From: Paenisporosarcina sp050269735
Lineage (GTDB): Bacteria > Bacillota > Bacilli > Bacillales_A > Planococcaceae
Direction of reading: 5' to 3'
NCBI RefSeq assembly: GCF_050269735.1
Contig: NZ_JBNNIX010000002.1
Location: forward strand, 434,001 to 498,000
Length of the DNA stretch: 64,000 bases
In this document: piece after piece, positions 16,444 to 24,929 of the stretch
Position numbering within the stretch: the stretch's first letter is position 1
Layout of the letters: each line of letters begins with the position of its first letter
The notes under the pieces: generated by a model
Database searches by the model: none
What the model saw: the letters and a program-made list of their open reading frames with translations, nothing else
What the model was told of the DNA's origin: nothing
Translations under genes and position numbers: made by a program

Positions 16444-17373
16444 TTAATACACGGTTTCTTTGAAGAAGAAGCCGGTATCGAGTGGTCGAAGTGACGGTTG
16501 CATTTCTTCAATTTCCGTTAGTAAATCATCTTTTATTTGGTCGTACTTATCTGGTGTGTCCATATAAGCATCAATAGCTTGACGGTAAAGATCTGTCACT
16601 TTTGTCACATAGTCAGCTTCTTGCAAAATGCCGTCGATTTTAAACGAATCAATTCCTGCATCAATTAGCTCATTCAACTCATCAATAAGGCACATATCGT
16701 TCGGACTGAAAATATGCGTACCGTTGCCATCCTCAAAAATAGGATATTTGTTGTGACGTTCTTTATCATGTAAAAACATGTTCTTGTTGTTTGAACGATT
16801 TTCGATTTCCATTGCTTTATCCTGATATAAAAAGTAATTTCCAAGCAAAGAGCGCTTCGACTGGAACATACAGGTCATACCATGAACTTGTACTTCCACA
16901 GCCACTTCTGCGTTTTCTTTGATTTCAATAACTTCTTCCATGCTTAACTCCCGAGCCAGCACAGCACGATTGGCGCCGCGTCTTCCCCAGTAGTTGGCAG
17001 TGAACCAGTTTGTTGCAGTCGTTTCCGTATTCCAGTGAAGCGGGATTTTAATTCCACCTTCACGTTTTGCCATGACAACGGCCGGATCTCCGAATGTTAT
17101 GCCGTCAACTCCGATAGCTTCAAGTTTTTCCATATACGGACGTAAAGCATTAACACGGTCATTGTGATAAAGCGCATTCATTGCAACATATACTTTTTTG
17201 TTGGCAGCGTGTGCAAGAGTTACAGATTTTTCAATATCATCAATCGTAAACTCCCCTGCTAATCGCAGACCAAATTGTTGTTCCCCGATTAAAAACGCGT
17301 CTGCTCCAGCTTCAATCAATTGTTCCAGATGCATCACAGACTGCGGAGTCACAAGTAATTCTGGTTTTTTCAT
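16444..17373 (-). CDS. trhP1: TrhP1-type U32 peptidase-like tRNA hydroxylation protein (YrrN)
   Basis: This 309-residue U32 family paralogue of the following gene (KPELLVTP and MTCMFQSKRSLLGNY segments) lacks the C-terminal extension and most of the cysteine cluster seen in TrhP2. Together they are expected to hydroxylate the wobble uridine. I chose the ATG at 17373, six bases after AGAGGTG; the in-frame GTG at 17382 is part of that ribosome binding site. It lies five bases after trmR. Confidence 0.9.
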   Translation of the reverse strand: MKKPELLVTPQSVMHLEQLIEAGADAFLIGEQQFGLRLAGEFTIDDIEKSVTLAHAANKKVYVAMNALYHNDRVNALRPYMEKLEAIGVDGITFGDPAVVMAKREGGIKIPLHWNTETTATNWFTANYWGRRGANRAVLARELSMEEVIEIKENAEVAVEVQVHGMTCMFQSKRSLLGNYFLYQDKAMEIENRSNNKNMFLHDKERHNKYPIFEDGNGTHIFSPNDMCLIDELNELIDAGIDSFKIDGILQEADYVTKVTDLYRQAIDAYMDTPDKYDQIKDDLLTEIEEMQPSLRPLDTGFFFKETVY

Positions 17374-17378
17374 GCGAG

Positions 17379-18014
17379 TCACCTCTTTATACTGATCGTA
17401 ATTCCATCACCGATTGGCAGGAATGTCGTTTCATATTCTTCATGATTCATTAGCCATGACGTAAACTGTTGCAAGTTACGAACCATCGTACGTTTTCTTC
17501 TAGGTACGTCTTGAATATCAATTTCCGTAAAACCATGCATGAGCATGTTATCACAATAAATAACACCACCGCTAGGAACGAGTGGTGAATACTTGTCAAA
17601 GAAACGTTGATATTGACCTTTTGCAGCATCAATAAATAACGCATCATACTGACCAAGTTTAAAATTGTTTGTATCTATTTCCAGTGCATCGCCTTGTAAA
17701 AGTTGAATTCTTTCCGTCAATTCAGCTTGATTCACATAGATTGAAGCCAATTGAAAACGGCATTCATCTTTTTCTATAGTCGTCATGACTGCTTCTGGTA
17801 AAGCCAGTGCCATTCGGATGGCTGAATAGCCAATGGCTGAACCGATTTCCAAAATGGATTTCGGTTGCTGCAGACGGAGAAATTGAAGAAGTGATTCAAT
17901 CGCTACAATTTCCATGATCGGAATATGCTGTTCTTTGGCGAATTGTTCCATATTCGATAGGAAAGATTGGCGTTGCTTAATATGTGAAGTAATGTAGGAT
18001 TGTGAAGTTTCCAT
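17379..18014 (-). CDS. trmR: TrmR-type tRNA 5-hydroxyuridine O-methyltransferase (YrrM)
   Basis: YrrM/TrmR methylates 5-hydroxyuridine at tRNA position 34 to 5-methoxyuridine. The 211 residues form a COMT-like class I methyltransferase with the SAM motif ILEIGSAIGYSAIRMA, the metal-site aspartate in DALFIDAAKGQYQRFFD, and a DNML motif. The ATG at 18014 is preceded by AAAGGAG 11 bases away; an in-frame TTG at 18020 sits closer and is a possible alternative. It is the first gene of the four-gene unit ending in udk. Confidence 0.9.
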   Translation of the reverse strand: METSQSYITSHIKQRQSFLSNMEQFAKEQHIPIMEIVAIESLLQFLRLQQPKSILEIGSAIGYSAIRMALALPEAVMTTIEKDECRFQLASIYVNQAELTERIQLLQGDALEIDTNNFKLGQYDALFIDAAKGQYQRFFDKYSPLVPSGGVIYCDNMLMHGFTEIDIQDVPRRKRTMVRNLQQFTSWLMNHEEYETTFLPIGDGITISIKR

Positions 18015-18127
18015 GTCCAATCTGACTCCTTTAACGCACAAAAATTACACCCAATCTTATCATAAAAAAAGAAGGAAAGCGATAGCCTTCCTTTCTTTCT
18101 GCGATAATGGTGACAATCTTGTCACGA

Positions 18128-19246
18128 TTATCGTAAATATTGTTCAATTTTCGCTAAATGTTCGTCATACGTTTTCGAGAAATGATTGACACCTTCTTTA
18201 TCAGCAAGGAAATAAAAATTCTCGGATTCCGGTGCATTCAGAACCGCTTCGATAGACTTTATTCCTGGATTGGAAATCGGGCCAGGTGGCAATCCTTGAA
18301 TTTTATACGTATTGTATGGGTGATCGATTTCTAAATCATCATACAACACGCGGTCTTTATGTTCACCTAAGGCATATAGAACAGTTGGATCTGTCTGCAA
18401 AGGCATTTTCTCTTCCATGCGGTTATTGAAAACACTTGCAATCATTTCGCGATCTGTATCTGCTGTTGCTTCTTCCTCTAGCAGTGAGGCAAATGTTAAC
18501 AACCAATGAACAGATTTTTGTTCTTCAGCAAGCTGGTCTGTGTATTGTGCCATTGTGTTTGCAGTCTTACTCAACATTTGATCGACAATGGATTCTAAAG
18601 AAGGATTTTCTTCATAATAAGAATAGGTTGCCGGGAATAGATACCCTTCCAATGCATGACGAAGATCCGGACCTTTTATGTCTTCCGTCAAGATATTTGG
18701 GTATTTGGCAATCATCTGATCAATGAAATCCGGATTTGTGACAAGATCCAAGAATTCTTTGGACGTATACGATGTTTTTTCTTCCACACGCGTTGCAATT
18801 TCTTCTAGCGTACGGCCTTCAGGAATTGTCATTGAGAAGATTGGTTCACGGTATACTTTACCGGACTTCAAACTTTCAATTAATTCGTCAAAAGTCATCG
18901 ATTTGGTTAAGCCATAATCACCTGCTTGGAAATCTGATTCATTATTGAACTTCGCATAGTATTTGAAGATACGCGCATCTTTAATGATTTCATTCTTTTC
19001 AAGTAGCGCTGCAATCGAATCGAGGTTCGAACCAATTTCGACTTTGACTGGAATGATTTCTTCCGATTTTTCATCGACTGGCTGCAATGCGCTTTTTACA
19101 TACTTGTATCCACTATAAGCTGTAATTCCTCCACCAATCAATACAATCAAAACGATTGCAAGCACGATACGTCTGACAATTTTCACTTCTTTTTTCTTTT
19201 CCTTCATGCGTTTAAACATAATATCTTTTTTTGTTTCATTCTCCAC
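18128..19246 (-). CDS. mltG: Endolytic transglycosylase MltG
   Basis: MltG cuts nascent glycan strands and helps set peptidoglycan chain length. The 372 residues show a cytoplasmic basic tail, one membrane helix (about 24-46), a LysM-like part and the YceG catalytic domain with LEGYLFPATYSY and the catalytic glutamate region LASLLEEEA. The GTG start at 19246 follows GAGGGGG at seven bases. Upstream lies a structured RNA candidate ending in a terminator, so mltG probably has its own promoter at about 19250-19290. Confidence 0.94.
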   Translation of the reverse strand: MENETKKDIMFKRMKEKKKEVKIVRRIVLAIVLIVLIGGGITAYSGYKYVKSALQPVDEKSEEIIPVKVEIGSNLDSIAALLEKNEIIKDARIFKYYAKFNNESDFQAGDYGLTKSMTFDELIESLKSGKVYREPIFSMTIPEGRTLEEIATRVEEKTSYTSKEFLDLVTNPDFIDQMIAKYPNILTEDIKGPDLRHALEGYLFPATYSYYEENPSLESIVDQMLSKTANTMAQYTDQLAEEQKSVHWLLTFASLLEEEATADTDREMIASVFNNRMEEKMPLQTDPTVLYALGEHKDRVLYDDLEIDHPYNTYKIQGLPPGPISNPGIKSIEAVLNAPESENFYFLADKEGVNHFSKTYDEHLAKIEQYLR

Positions 19247-19291
19247 GGGTTAACCCCCTCTATCTGACATTTATTATACAAGATTATTATC

Positions 19292-19506
19292 AAAAAGAAA
19301 AAGGCAGAATGTATATTCATCATTCTACCTAATAGGATCGCTTCCTCTACTAATATGATACGTGCTTACCATTATAATTCGGTTATCATATATTTGCGCT
19401 AGTTTCATGCTCCGCATATGCCAACAAGGATAAAAACTACTTACTTGGGGGTCTCATTCTTGCAAAGTGCTAATCCTGCGGTTACTCATCGTTAATGCAC
19501 TCTCTT
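19292..19506 (-). ncRNA. candidate structured small RNA of about 215 nt, family not recognised
   Basis: The 343-bp gap between mltG and yrzB holds no ORF but has a full transcription unit on the minus strand. TTGATT (19534-19539) and TATAGT (19513-19518) could be a promoter. An internal CCGCA/TGCGG stem encloses AGGAT/ATCCT pairing and an exposed AGACCCCCAAG stretch; a perfect ATATGATA/TATCATAT hairpin follows. It ends in GGTAGAATG/CATTCTGCC plus a T-rich run (19292-19329). It could be a trans-acting sRNA with a C-rich seed or a leader of mltG. No known riboswitch signature was recognised. Confidence 0.6.
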
Positions 19507-19537
19507 GTATGTACTATACAGTTTAGTTAATAGAATC

Positions 19538-19580
19538 AAAAAAACACAACCTGTCCCATGCGGGGGCAGGCTGTGTTTTG
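19538..19580 (-). terminator. yrzB operon terminator
   Basis: On the minus strand AACACAGCCTG and CAGGTTGTGTT pair, with a CCCCCGCATGGGA interior, followed by seven T. Confidence 0.88.
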
Positions 19581-19589
19581 AAATTAATT

Positions 19590-19883
19590 CTACTCTTCGT
19601 CTTCCTCTTCTTCTTCTAAGAAAGTGTTTAACATTTCTTCGATCATAGCCCACTCTTCGTCAGATTCGATCGGCATTAATTCGCCATCTTTTCCGTCTTC
19701 AGATGGTGTGAAAGCAGAAGCGTGAATTTCGATTTCTTCGTTCTCATCTTCTTCCGCACCTAGTGGATAGTATAGTACGTAAGATTTGCTGAACTCATCT
19801 GATTCAAATGTAAATAGTACTTCACATAGTTGTTCGTTACCGTTATCGTCTACTACTGTAATGTTTTGTTGACCGTGGTCCAT
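19590..19883 (-). CDS. yrzB: YrzB family (DUF1292) protein
   Basis: This 97-residue, very acidic protein of the DUF1292 family (VVDDNGNEQLCEVLFTF, DEFSKSYVLYYPLG) ends in a run of Glu/Asp. Its function is unknown. It is the last gene of the conserved alaS-ireB-ruvX-yrzB operon, seven bases after ruvX, and is followed by a strong terminator. Confidence 0.9.
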   Translation of the reverse strand: MDHGQQNITVVDDNGNEQLCEVLFTFESDEFSKSYVLYYPLGAEEDENEEIEIHASAFTPSEDGKDGELMPIESDEEWAMIEEMLNTFLEEEEEDEE

Positions 19884-19889
19884 GTGTAA

Positions 19890-20315
19890 TCACCTCTTAA
19901 TAGATTGACTATCTAGATAGCCTTGTAAAATCATAACTGCGGCCATTTTATCTATGACCTCTTTGCGTTTTTTCCGACTGACGTCTGCACTGATCAGCAT
20001 CTTTTCCGCAGCGGATGTTGTTAAACGTTCGTCCCATAGAAAAACGGGTTTTTCAAATGTTTGACGCAACAATTCCGCATATCGTTCAGAAGCTTCGGCG
20101 CGTGGTCCGATCGAATTATTCATGTTTTTCGGATATCCAACCACAAACGATGATACTTCATGCAACTTCATCAACTCGGCAATACGTTCCATACCGAATT
20201 TTTCGTTCGCTTCATCAATTTTGATGGTTTCAATCCCTTGGGCGGTCCAACCGAAAGCGTCACTAATTGCGACACCAACAGTTTTCGTCCCAACGTCCAA
20301 GCCCATTACTCTCAT
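19890..20315 (-). CDS. ruvX: RuvX/YqgF family Holliday-junction resolvase-like nuclease
   Basis: The 141-residue RNase H-fold protein has GLDVGTKTVGVA with the first catalytic aspartate (D6), VVGYPKNMN, and LWDERLTTSAAE with further acidic residues. Family members act on Holliday junctions or in 16S rRNA 5' processing. It lies between ireB and yrzB in the conserved order. Confidence 0.93.
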   Translation of the reverse strand: MRVMGLDVGTKTVGVAISDAFGWTAQGIETIKIDEANEKFGMERIAELMKLHEVSSFVVGYPKNMNNSIGPRAEASERYAELLRQTFEKPVFLWDERLTTSAAEKMLISADVSRKKRKEVIDKMAAVMILQGYLDSQSIKR

Positions 20316-20318
20316 AAC

Positions 20319-20585
20319 TTATGCCTCGTTATTCTTCTTGATGTAGAACTTTACAAGCTCTTCTAAGATTTCATCACGCTCAAGCTTACGGATTAAATTT
20401 CGTGCATCCTGGTGGCGAGGAATATATGCCGGATCACCCGAAAGTAAGTAGCCGACAATTTGATTGATTGGGTTATACCCTTTCTCTTCAAGCGCCGAAT
20501 GGACATGAAGCATAACTTGCTTCACTTCTTGTTCCATGGACTCTTCCGGAAAATTAAACTTCATTGTCTTGTCAAATGAACTCAT
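20319..20585 (-). CDS. ireB: IreB family regulatory phosphoprotein (YrzL, UPF0297)
   Basis: This small DUF965 protein of 88 residues begins MSSFDKTMKFNF. In Enterococcus, IreB is a substrate of the PASTA kinase IreK and affects cephalosporin resistance; a similar role here is inference. The threonine in the DKTMKF start is a candidate phosphosite. GAGGTG lies six bases before the ATG at 20585; a longer in-frame start at 20630 is not conserved. It is encoded just after alaS. Confidence 0.91.
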   Translation of the reverse strand: MSSFDKTMKFNFPEESMEQEVKQVMLHVHSALEEKGYNPINQIVGYLLSGDPAYIPRHQDARNLIRKLERDEILEELVKFYIKKNNEA

Positions 20586-20675
20586 GATCAGCACCTCGCT
20601 TTCGGAGTAAAATCTGATTGTCTTGTACAAGCATATTTTCGTTACTTGTTCAGTATAACCGATTTCAACTTTTTA

Positions 20676-23303
20676 TTAAACGGATTTGACATAATCATAC
20701 ACAGATTGTAACGCTCCATCAAGTTTCGACGAATCTTTCGCACCAGCCATTGCCATATCGGGACGACCGCCACCTTTGCCGTCGCACTGTTCAGCAACAT
20801 GTTTCACAATATTCCCTGCGTGATACTTTCCGCCAGTTAAGTCATTTGTAACACCGGCAATCAACATTACTTTATCACCTTCAGATGCTCCAAGCACAAT
20901 AACCGCTTCAGTCATTTTCGTTTTAAGATCATCCATCATTTGACGAAGCTGGTTGTTGTCTTTTGATTGAACGCGAGCAGACAATACTGTCACACCATCG
21001 ATTTGCTGTGCCTTTTCCAAAATGGAAGATGCTTGGCTATTGGCGATTTTAGCAGATAATGATTCATTTTCACGTTGAACTTGGCGAAGTTCCTGTTGCA
21101 AGCCTTGCACGCGAGCCACAACATCTTTTGAGTTTGCTTTTAAAGCAGAAGCCGCCTCTTCTAAGATGCTCTCTTCTTCTTTTACAAGCTGGTATGCTGC
21201 TTTTCCTGTTACAGCTTCAATTCGGCGTGTACCTGCACCAATTCCACTCTCACTAACAAGTTTGAAGAAACCGATTTGAGAAGTGTTGCTTACGTGACAT
21301 CCGCCACAAAGCTCTAGTGAATATCGATCAATTGAAACAACTCGTACGATATTGCCATATTTTTCACCGAACAATGCCATTGCACCCATTTGCTTCGCTT
21401 CGTCAATTCCATGATAGCCGGTAACCACTTGAATGTCTTCCCAGATTTTCTCGTTCACTTGTTGTTCGATCGTCAGCAATTCTTCTTTCGTTACTTGGCC
21501 GAAATGAGAGAAATCAAATCGCAAACGATCTGGACCAACATAAGAACCAGCTTGGTTTACATGTGTACCCAGCACGTCTTTTAACGCTTGGTGTAGTAAA
21601 TGTGTCGCTGTATGATTTTTGACTGTAGACTTGCGTTGTGTCTGATCAACAGTCGCAGTTACGTCAGCTTCAACTGAAAGTTCTCCAGATTCAATCACTA
21701 CAGTATGAAGATTTTGTCCGTTTGGTGCTTTTTGAACGTCTTTCACAAATCCTTTGAATAAATCGTTCTCGATATTTCCGTGATCGGCGATTTGTCCGCC
21801 ACTTTCTGCATAGAAAGGAGTCTGATCAAGTATGACTTTTACTTCATCGCCTTCTTGTGCAAGGTTGACACGCTCTCCATCTTTAACGATTACCAGGACT
21901 TTTGATGAAACTGCCGTCGTATCGTAGCCAATAAATTGACTTTCTTCTTTAATATTCCCTAACACTTCTGACTGCACCTGCATGGAATCAACATCTTTAC
22001 GAGCTGAACGAGCACGTGTACGTTGAGCTTCCAGTGATGCTTTAAAACCTTCATGGTCAACTGTCATGCCAACTTCTTCAGCATATTCTTCCGTTAACTC
22101 AACAGGGAAACCGTATGTGTCATATAGACGGAATGCGTCACTGCCTGGAATGATTGAAAGACCAGCTGCTTGCTGAGTCGAAATGACATTAGACAAAATG
22201 CCAAGACCGTCTTGTAATGTCTCATGGAAACGTTCTTCTTCATTTTTAATTACACGCATGATGAAGTCTTGTTTAGCTTCTACTTCTGGATAGAAATCCT
22301 TCATGATTTCGCCGATAATCGGTACTAGGTTGAACATGAATGGACGGTCAATTCCTAGGTTTTTACCAAAACGAACTGCACGGCGCAATAATCTACGTAA
22401 TACATAGCCGCGACCTTCATTTGAAGGAAGTGCTCCGTCACCAATTGCAAAAGCAACTGTACGTGTATGGTCAGCAATCACTTTAAACGCTAAGTCATCG
22501 GCTCCACCATTGCCGTAAGTTTTACCGGATACTTCTTCAGTTTTGCGAATAATTGGCATGAATAAATCTGTATCAAAGTTCGTTGGAACATTTTGTACGA
22601 CACAAGCCATACGTTCAAGACCCATTCCTGTATCAATGTTTTGTTTTGGAAGCGGTGTGTACGTGTGATCTGGATTATGGTTGAATTCCGAGAACACCAA
22701 GTTCCAAATTTCTAAGTAACGATCATTTTCCCCACCTGGATACATTTCTGGATCCGTCATGTCGTTGCCATAGCTTTCGCCACGGTCGTAGAAAATTTCT
22801 GAGTTAGGACCACTTGGACCTTCCCCAATATCCCAGAAGTTCCCTTCTAAGCGAATGATACGAGCTTCTGGAATACCGATTTCGTCTCTCCAGATTGCGT
22901 ATGCTTCTTCATCTTCTGGGTGAACTGTGATGGATAACAATTCTGGATCAAATCCGATCCATTTTTTGTCCGTTAAAAATTCCCATGCCCAGTGAATTGC
23001 TTCTTTTTTGAAGTATTCACCAATTGAGAAGTTCCCTAACATTTCAAAGAACGTATGATGACGAGCTGTTTTACCGACATTCTCAATGTCATTTGTACGA
23101 ATTGATTTTTGTGCATTCGTGATACGTGGATTGTCAGGAATCACTCGTCCATCAAAATATTTCTTCAACGTCGCTACACCACTGTTGATCCAAAGTAGTG
23201 AGTTATCGTTAATTGGTACTAGTGGTGCGCTTGGTTCCAGTGCATGACCTTTTTCAATAAAAAAGTCCAAATACATACGACGGATTTCTGCTGCAGTTTT
23301 CAT
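20676..23303 (-). CDS. alaS: Alanyl-tRNA synthetase
   Basis: AlaS charges tRNA-Ala and edits mischarged Ser/Gly. The full-length 875 residues show the class II catalytic core at the N-terminus (VATLKKYFDG, TARHHTFFEMLGNFS), the editing domain with the zinc motif HTATH and CGGCH, a coiled-coil region, and the C-terminal glycine-rich DHHA1 domain (CDGKGGGRPDMAMAG). AAGGAGGAA precedes the ATG. Expression is expected to be controlled by the T-box leader upstream. Confidence 0.97.
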   Translation of the reverse strand: MKTAAEIRRMYLDFFIEKGHALEPSAPLVPINDNSLLWINSGVATLKKYFDGRVIPDNPRITNAQKSIRTNDIENVGKTARHHTFFEMLGNFSIGEYFKKEAIHWAWEFLTDKKWIGFDPELLSITVHPEDEEAYAIWRDEIGIPEARIIRLEGNFWDIGEGPSGPNSEIFYDRGESYGNDMTDPEMYPGGENDRYLEIWNLVFSEFNHNPDHTYTPLPKQNIDTGMGLERMACVVQNVPTNFDTDLFMPIIRKTEEVSGKTYGNGGADDLAFKVIADHTRTVAFAIGDGALPSNEGRGYVLRRLLRRAVRFGKNLGIDRPFMFNLVPIIGEIMKDFYPEVEAKQDFIMRVIKNEEERFHETLQDGLGILSNVISTQQAAGLSIIPGSDAFRLYDTYGFPVELTEEYAEEVGMTVDHEGFKASLEAQRTRARSARKDVDSMQVQSEVLGNIKEESQFIGYDTTAVSSKVLVIVKDGERVNLAQEGDEVKVILDQTPFYAESGGQIADHGNIENDLFKGFVKDVQKAPNGQNLHTVVIESGELSVEADVTATVDQTQRKSTVKNHTATHLLHQALKDVLGTHVNQAGSYVGPDRLRFDFSHFGQVTKEELLTIEQQVNEKIWEDIQVVTGYHGIDEAKQMGAMALFGEKYGNIVRVVSIDRYSLELCGGCHVSNTSQIGFFKLVSESGIGAGTRRIEAVTGKAAYQLVKEEESILEEAASALKANSKDVVARVQGLQQELRQVQRENESLSAKIANSQASSILEKAQQIDGVTVLSARVQSKDNNQLRQMMDDLKTKMTEAVIVLGASEGDKVMLIAGVTNDLTGGKYHAGNIVKHVAEQCDGKGGGRPDMAMAGAKDSSKLDGALQSVYDYVKSV

Positions 23304-23329
23304 TAAGTATTCCTCCTTATATTAGAAAG

Positions 23330-23535
23330 CATAAAGCGCATGTTCAGCTCGACACCATGAAATGTTGAACAGGTCGCTCTTATCCGACTCAGGGGCTGAA
23401 ACATCTGAATCCGAAGACGAAGATGTAGAGCTTAAAAGCGGAATGGCCTGTAAAACTAGACACTGACCTTTTGAGTCGTGAGTCGAGAAGCCTGCTGGCG
23501 CTTGCGGGAAGAGCTGGTCCTGGAAGTTTAGACAA
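23330..23535 (-). repeat. hairpin-rich element in the alaS leader, possible dispersed repeat
   Basis: Between the T-box terminator and alaS lie about 200 bp with no ORF. They contain paired segments such as GACTCA/TGAGTC and ACATCT/AGATGT. The start (AAGCGCATG...CAGCTCGACA) and end (GGCGCTTGCGGG...GAGCTGG...TTTAGACA) resemble intergenic repeat elements common in Bacillus-group genomes. That resemblance is from memory; no second full copy is in this window. Confidence 0.4.
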
Positions 23536-23537
23536 TA

Positions 23538-23772
23538 GAAAAAGCCCTCATCCCTAAAAAAGGGACGAAGGCTTCAATTCGCGGTACCACCCTAGTTACA
23601 GCAAACGAATTTGCTGTCTCTCGATTATGCCTTAACGCGGCTCACGGCAGTGATTAGCTGCACTCAGGAGTAGCTTTCCATAACATCCACTTGAAGGTTC
23701 TTTCAGCCAAGGAACCTCTTTCTTTTACAAGCTTCACAAATGTACTTTCTCCATCAACGTTTTCATTCATTT
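23538..23772 (-). promoter_or_regulatory. T-box riboswitch upstream of alaS
   Basis: The T-box motif AGGGTGGTACCGCG is at 23580-23593 (minus strand). It is followed by the terminator stem AAGCCTTCGTCCC/GGGATGAGGGCTT with a T-run (23536-23573), which would be replaced by an antiterminator when uncharged tRNA binds. Stem I lies at about 23660-23770. A GCU codon at 23672-23674 is a fitting Ala specifier. Regulation by uncharged tRNA-Ala is family knowledge. Confidence 0.93.
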
Positions 23773-23778
23773 GTTTGA

Positions 23779-23807
23779 ATTATAAAAAACAAATTCGGCT
23801 GTGTCAA
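23779..23807 (-). promoter_or_regulatory. sigma-A promoter of the alaS operon
   Basis: Consensus TTGACA (23802-23807) and TATAAT (23779-23784) are separated by exactly 17 bases, just upstream of the T-box leader. Confidence 0.88.
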
Positions 23808-23866
23808 ATGCCTTTTGTTAAGTATACGAAAAAATACTGCTGTTGAGCCTGTACCATAGACAGTTA

Positions 23867-24517
23867 TTACACTATTTCTTTAAGGATTAGCAGCAAAGGT
23901 CGTTCCGCCATCGAAGAAAACCTTAAACTGTAATCTTCAAAAGCAAGATTGGTTGTTACCGGATTCGGGAAGATTACACACTTCAAGCCGGCTGCTCGAG
24001 CCGCCTTCAATCCATTTAAGGAATCTTCAAATGCTACTGCTTCTTCTGGTTTCACACCTAATGCTTGGATGGCTTGCAAATATAGTTCTGGATCCGGTTT
24101 AACGGATGTTACATCATCTCTTGTTTTAATTACTTCAAAATAAGGAAGAATGTGAAGCTGCTTCAAATACTTTTCTACCCAACTTCTTTCTGAACTTGAA
24201 GCCAATCCAATTTTTAGCCCCGCTTCTTTAGAGGCAATTAAATAATCTTCTACTCCCTCTCTTAAAATAGGCTGTCCAATTTTTTCGTGAAATAGATTAA
24301 GTGCTATTTCACGGACTTCAGTAATAGTTGTCGACTCTTTTAAATTGTCCATCATGTATTGATTCAAGACCGTATCATCCGTGCCAATGACCAACGCAAA
24401 TTGATCAATGCTCAAGTCTACCTCAAACTGACTGAGGGCTTCTTTAAATGCTTCATACCAAATAGTCTCCGTATCAATAATCAGCCCATCAAAATCGAAA
24501 ATAACTGCTTTTATCAT
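23867..24517 (-). CDS. HAD-superfamily hydrolase (beta-phosphoglucomutase-like, YhcW type)
   Basis: The 216 residues form a subfamily IA HAD phosphatase: FDFDGLIIDTE (nucleophile D8, acid D10), a helical cap, GLASSSERSWVEKYL, KPDPELYLQA and AFEDSLNGLKAARAAG. It is most like YhcW/beta-phosphoglucomutase proteins; the substrate cannot be told from sequence. The ATG at 24517 is preceded by GAGGTG. It stands alone between the alaS promoter and repeat array B and is not part of the usual yrr block. Confidence 0.85.
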   Translation of the reverse strand: MIKAVIFDFDGLIIDTETIWYEAFKEALSQFEVDLSIDQFALVIGTDDTVLNQYMMDNLKESTTITEVREIALNLFHEKIGQPILREGVEDYLIASKEAGLKIGLASSSERSWVEKYLKQLHILPYFEVIKTRDDVTSVKPDPELYLQAIQALGVKPEEAVAFEDSLNGLKAARAAGLKCVIFPNPVTTNLAFEDYSLRFSSMAERPLLLILKEIV

Positions 24518-24736
24518 CGCACACCTCTTTTCAATTTTCATTTTCTACAAGTCACAATATGTTGGGGAATTGTTTTGTCTTCGCTCTCTGGAAATCGATG
24601 TTGATGGCAAATATAGTATCGTTTTTCATTTAAAATTGATTTAGTAACTTTATTTTACAACTAATGAGCAGATTTGGATCAGTTTCTCAAGGGTTTTGGA
24701 ACAACTCTTCAAAAATGAGATTACCTTTTTTGATTT

Positions 24737-24873
24737 GGTTGCAACTTTTCGAATTTGGTTGCAACTTTTACCGATTTCGTTGCAACTTTCCTAATTTGGT
24801 TGCGACTTTTACCGATTTCGTTGCAACTTTCCTAATTTGGTTGCGACTTTCGAGATTTGGTTGCAACTATCCA
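24737..24873 (+). repeat. intergenic array B of seven 20-21-bp CAACT units
   Basis: Seven units of the form ATTTGGTTGCAACTTTTACCG run in tandem, with one degenerate unit (TTTTGGAACAACT) about 45 bp upstream. A 41-bp pair of units is duplicated almost exactly (24756-24796 and 24797-24837), which points to recent unit slippage or unequal recombination. TTT tracts recur at about half-unit spacing. The array has the same core as arrays A, C and D. Confidence 0.85.
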
Positions 24874-24929
24874 ATTATCTCCTAATTTCGAACTCATTCC
24901 AAATGGAAATTTTCTCTTTCTTCTTTTTA

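Noticed and set aside
23538..23772. Possible small gene in the alaS leader
   Set aside because: The T-box motif, terminator stem and specifier explain the sequence fully.
24664..24885. A 73-codon frame reading repeated VATF-like motifs through array B, and similar frames through arrays C and D
   Set aside because: The frames simply follow the 20-21-bp repeats. They lack ribosome binding sites, and unit lengths of 19-23 bp break any constant reading frame between units.
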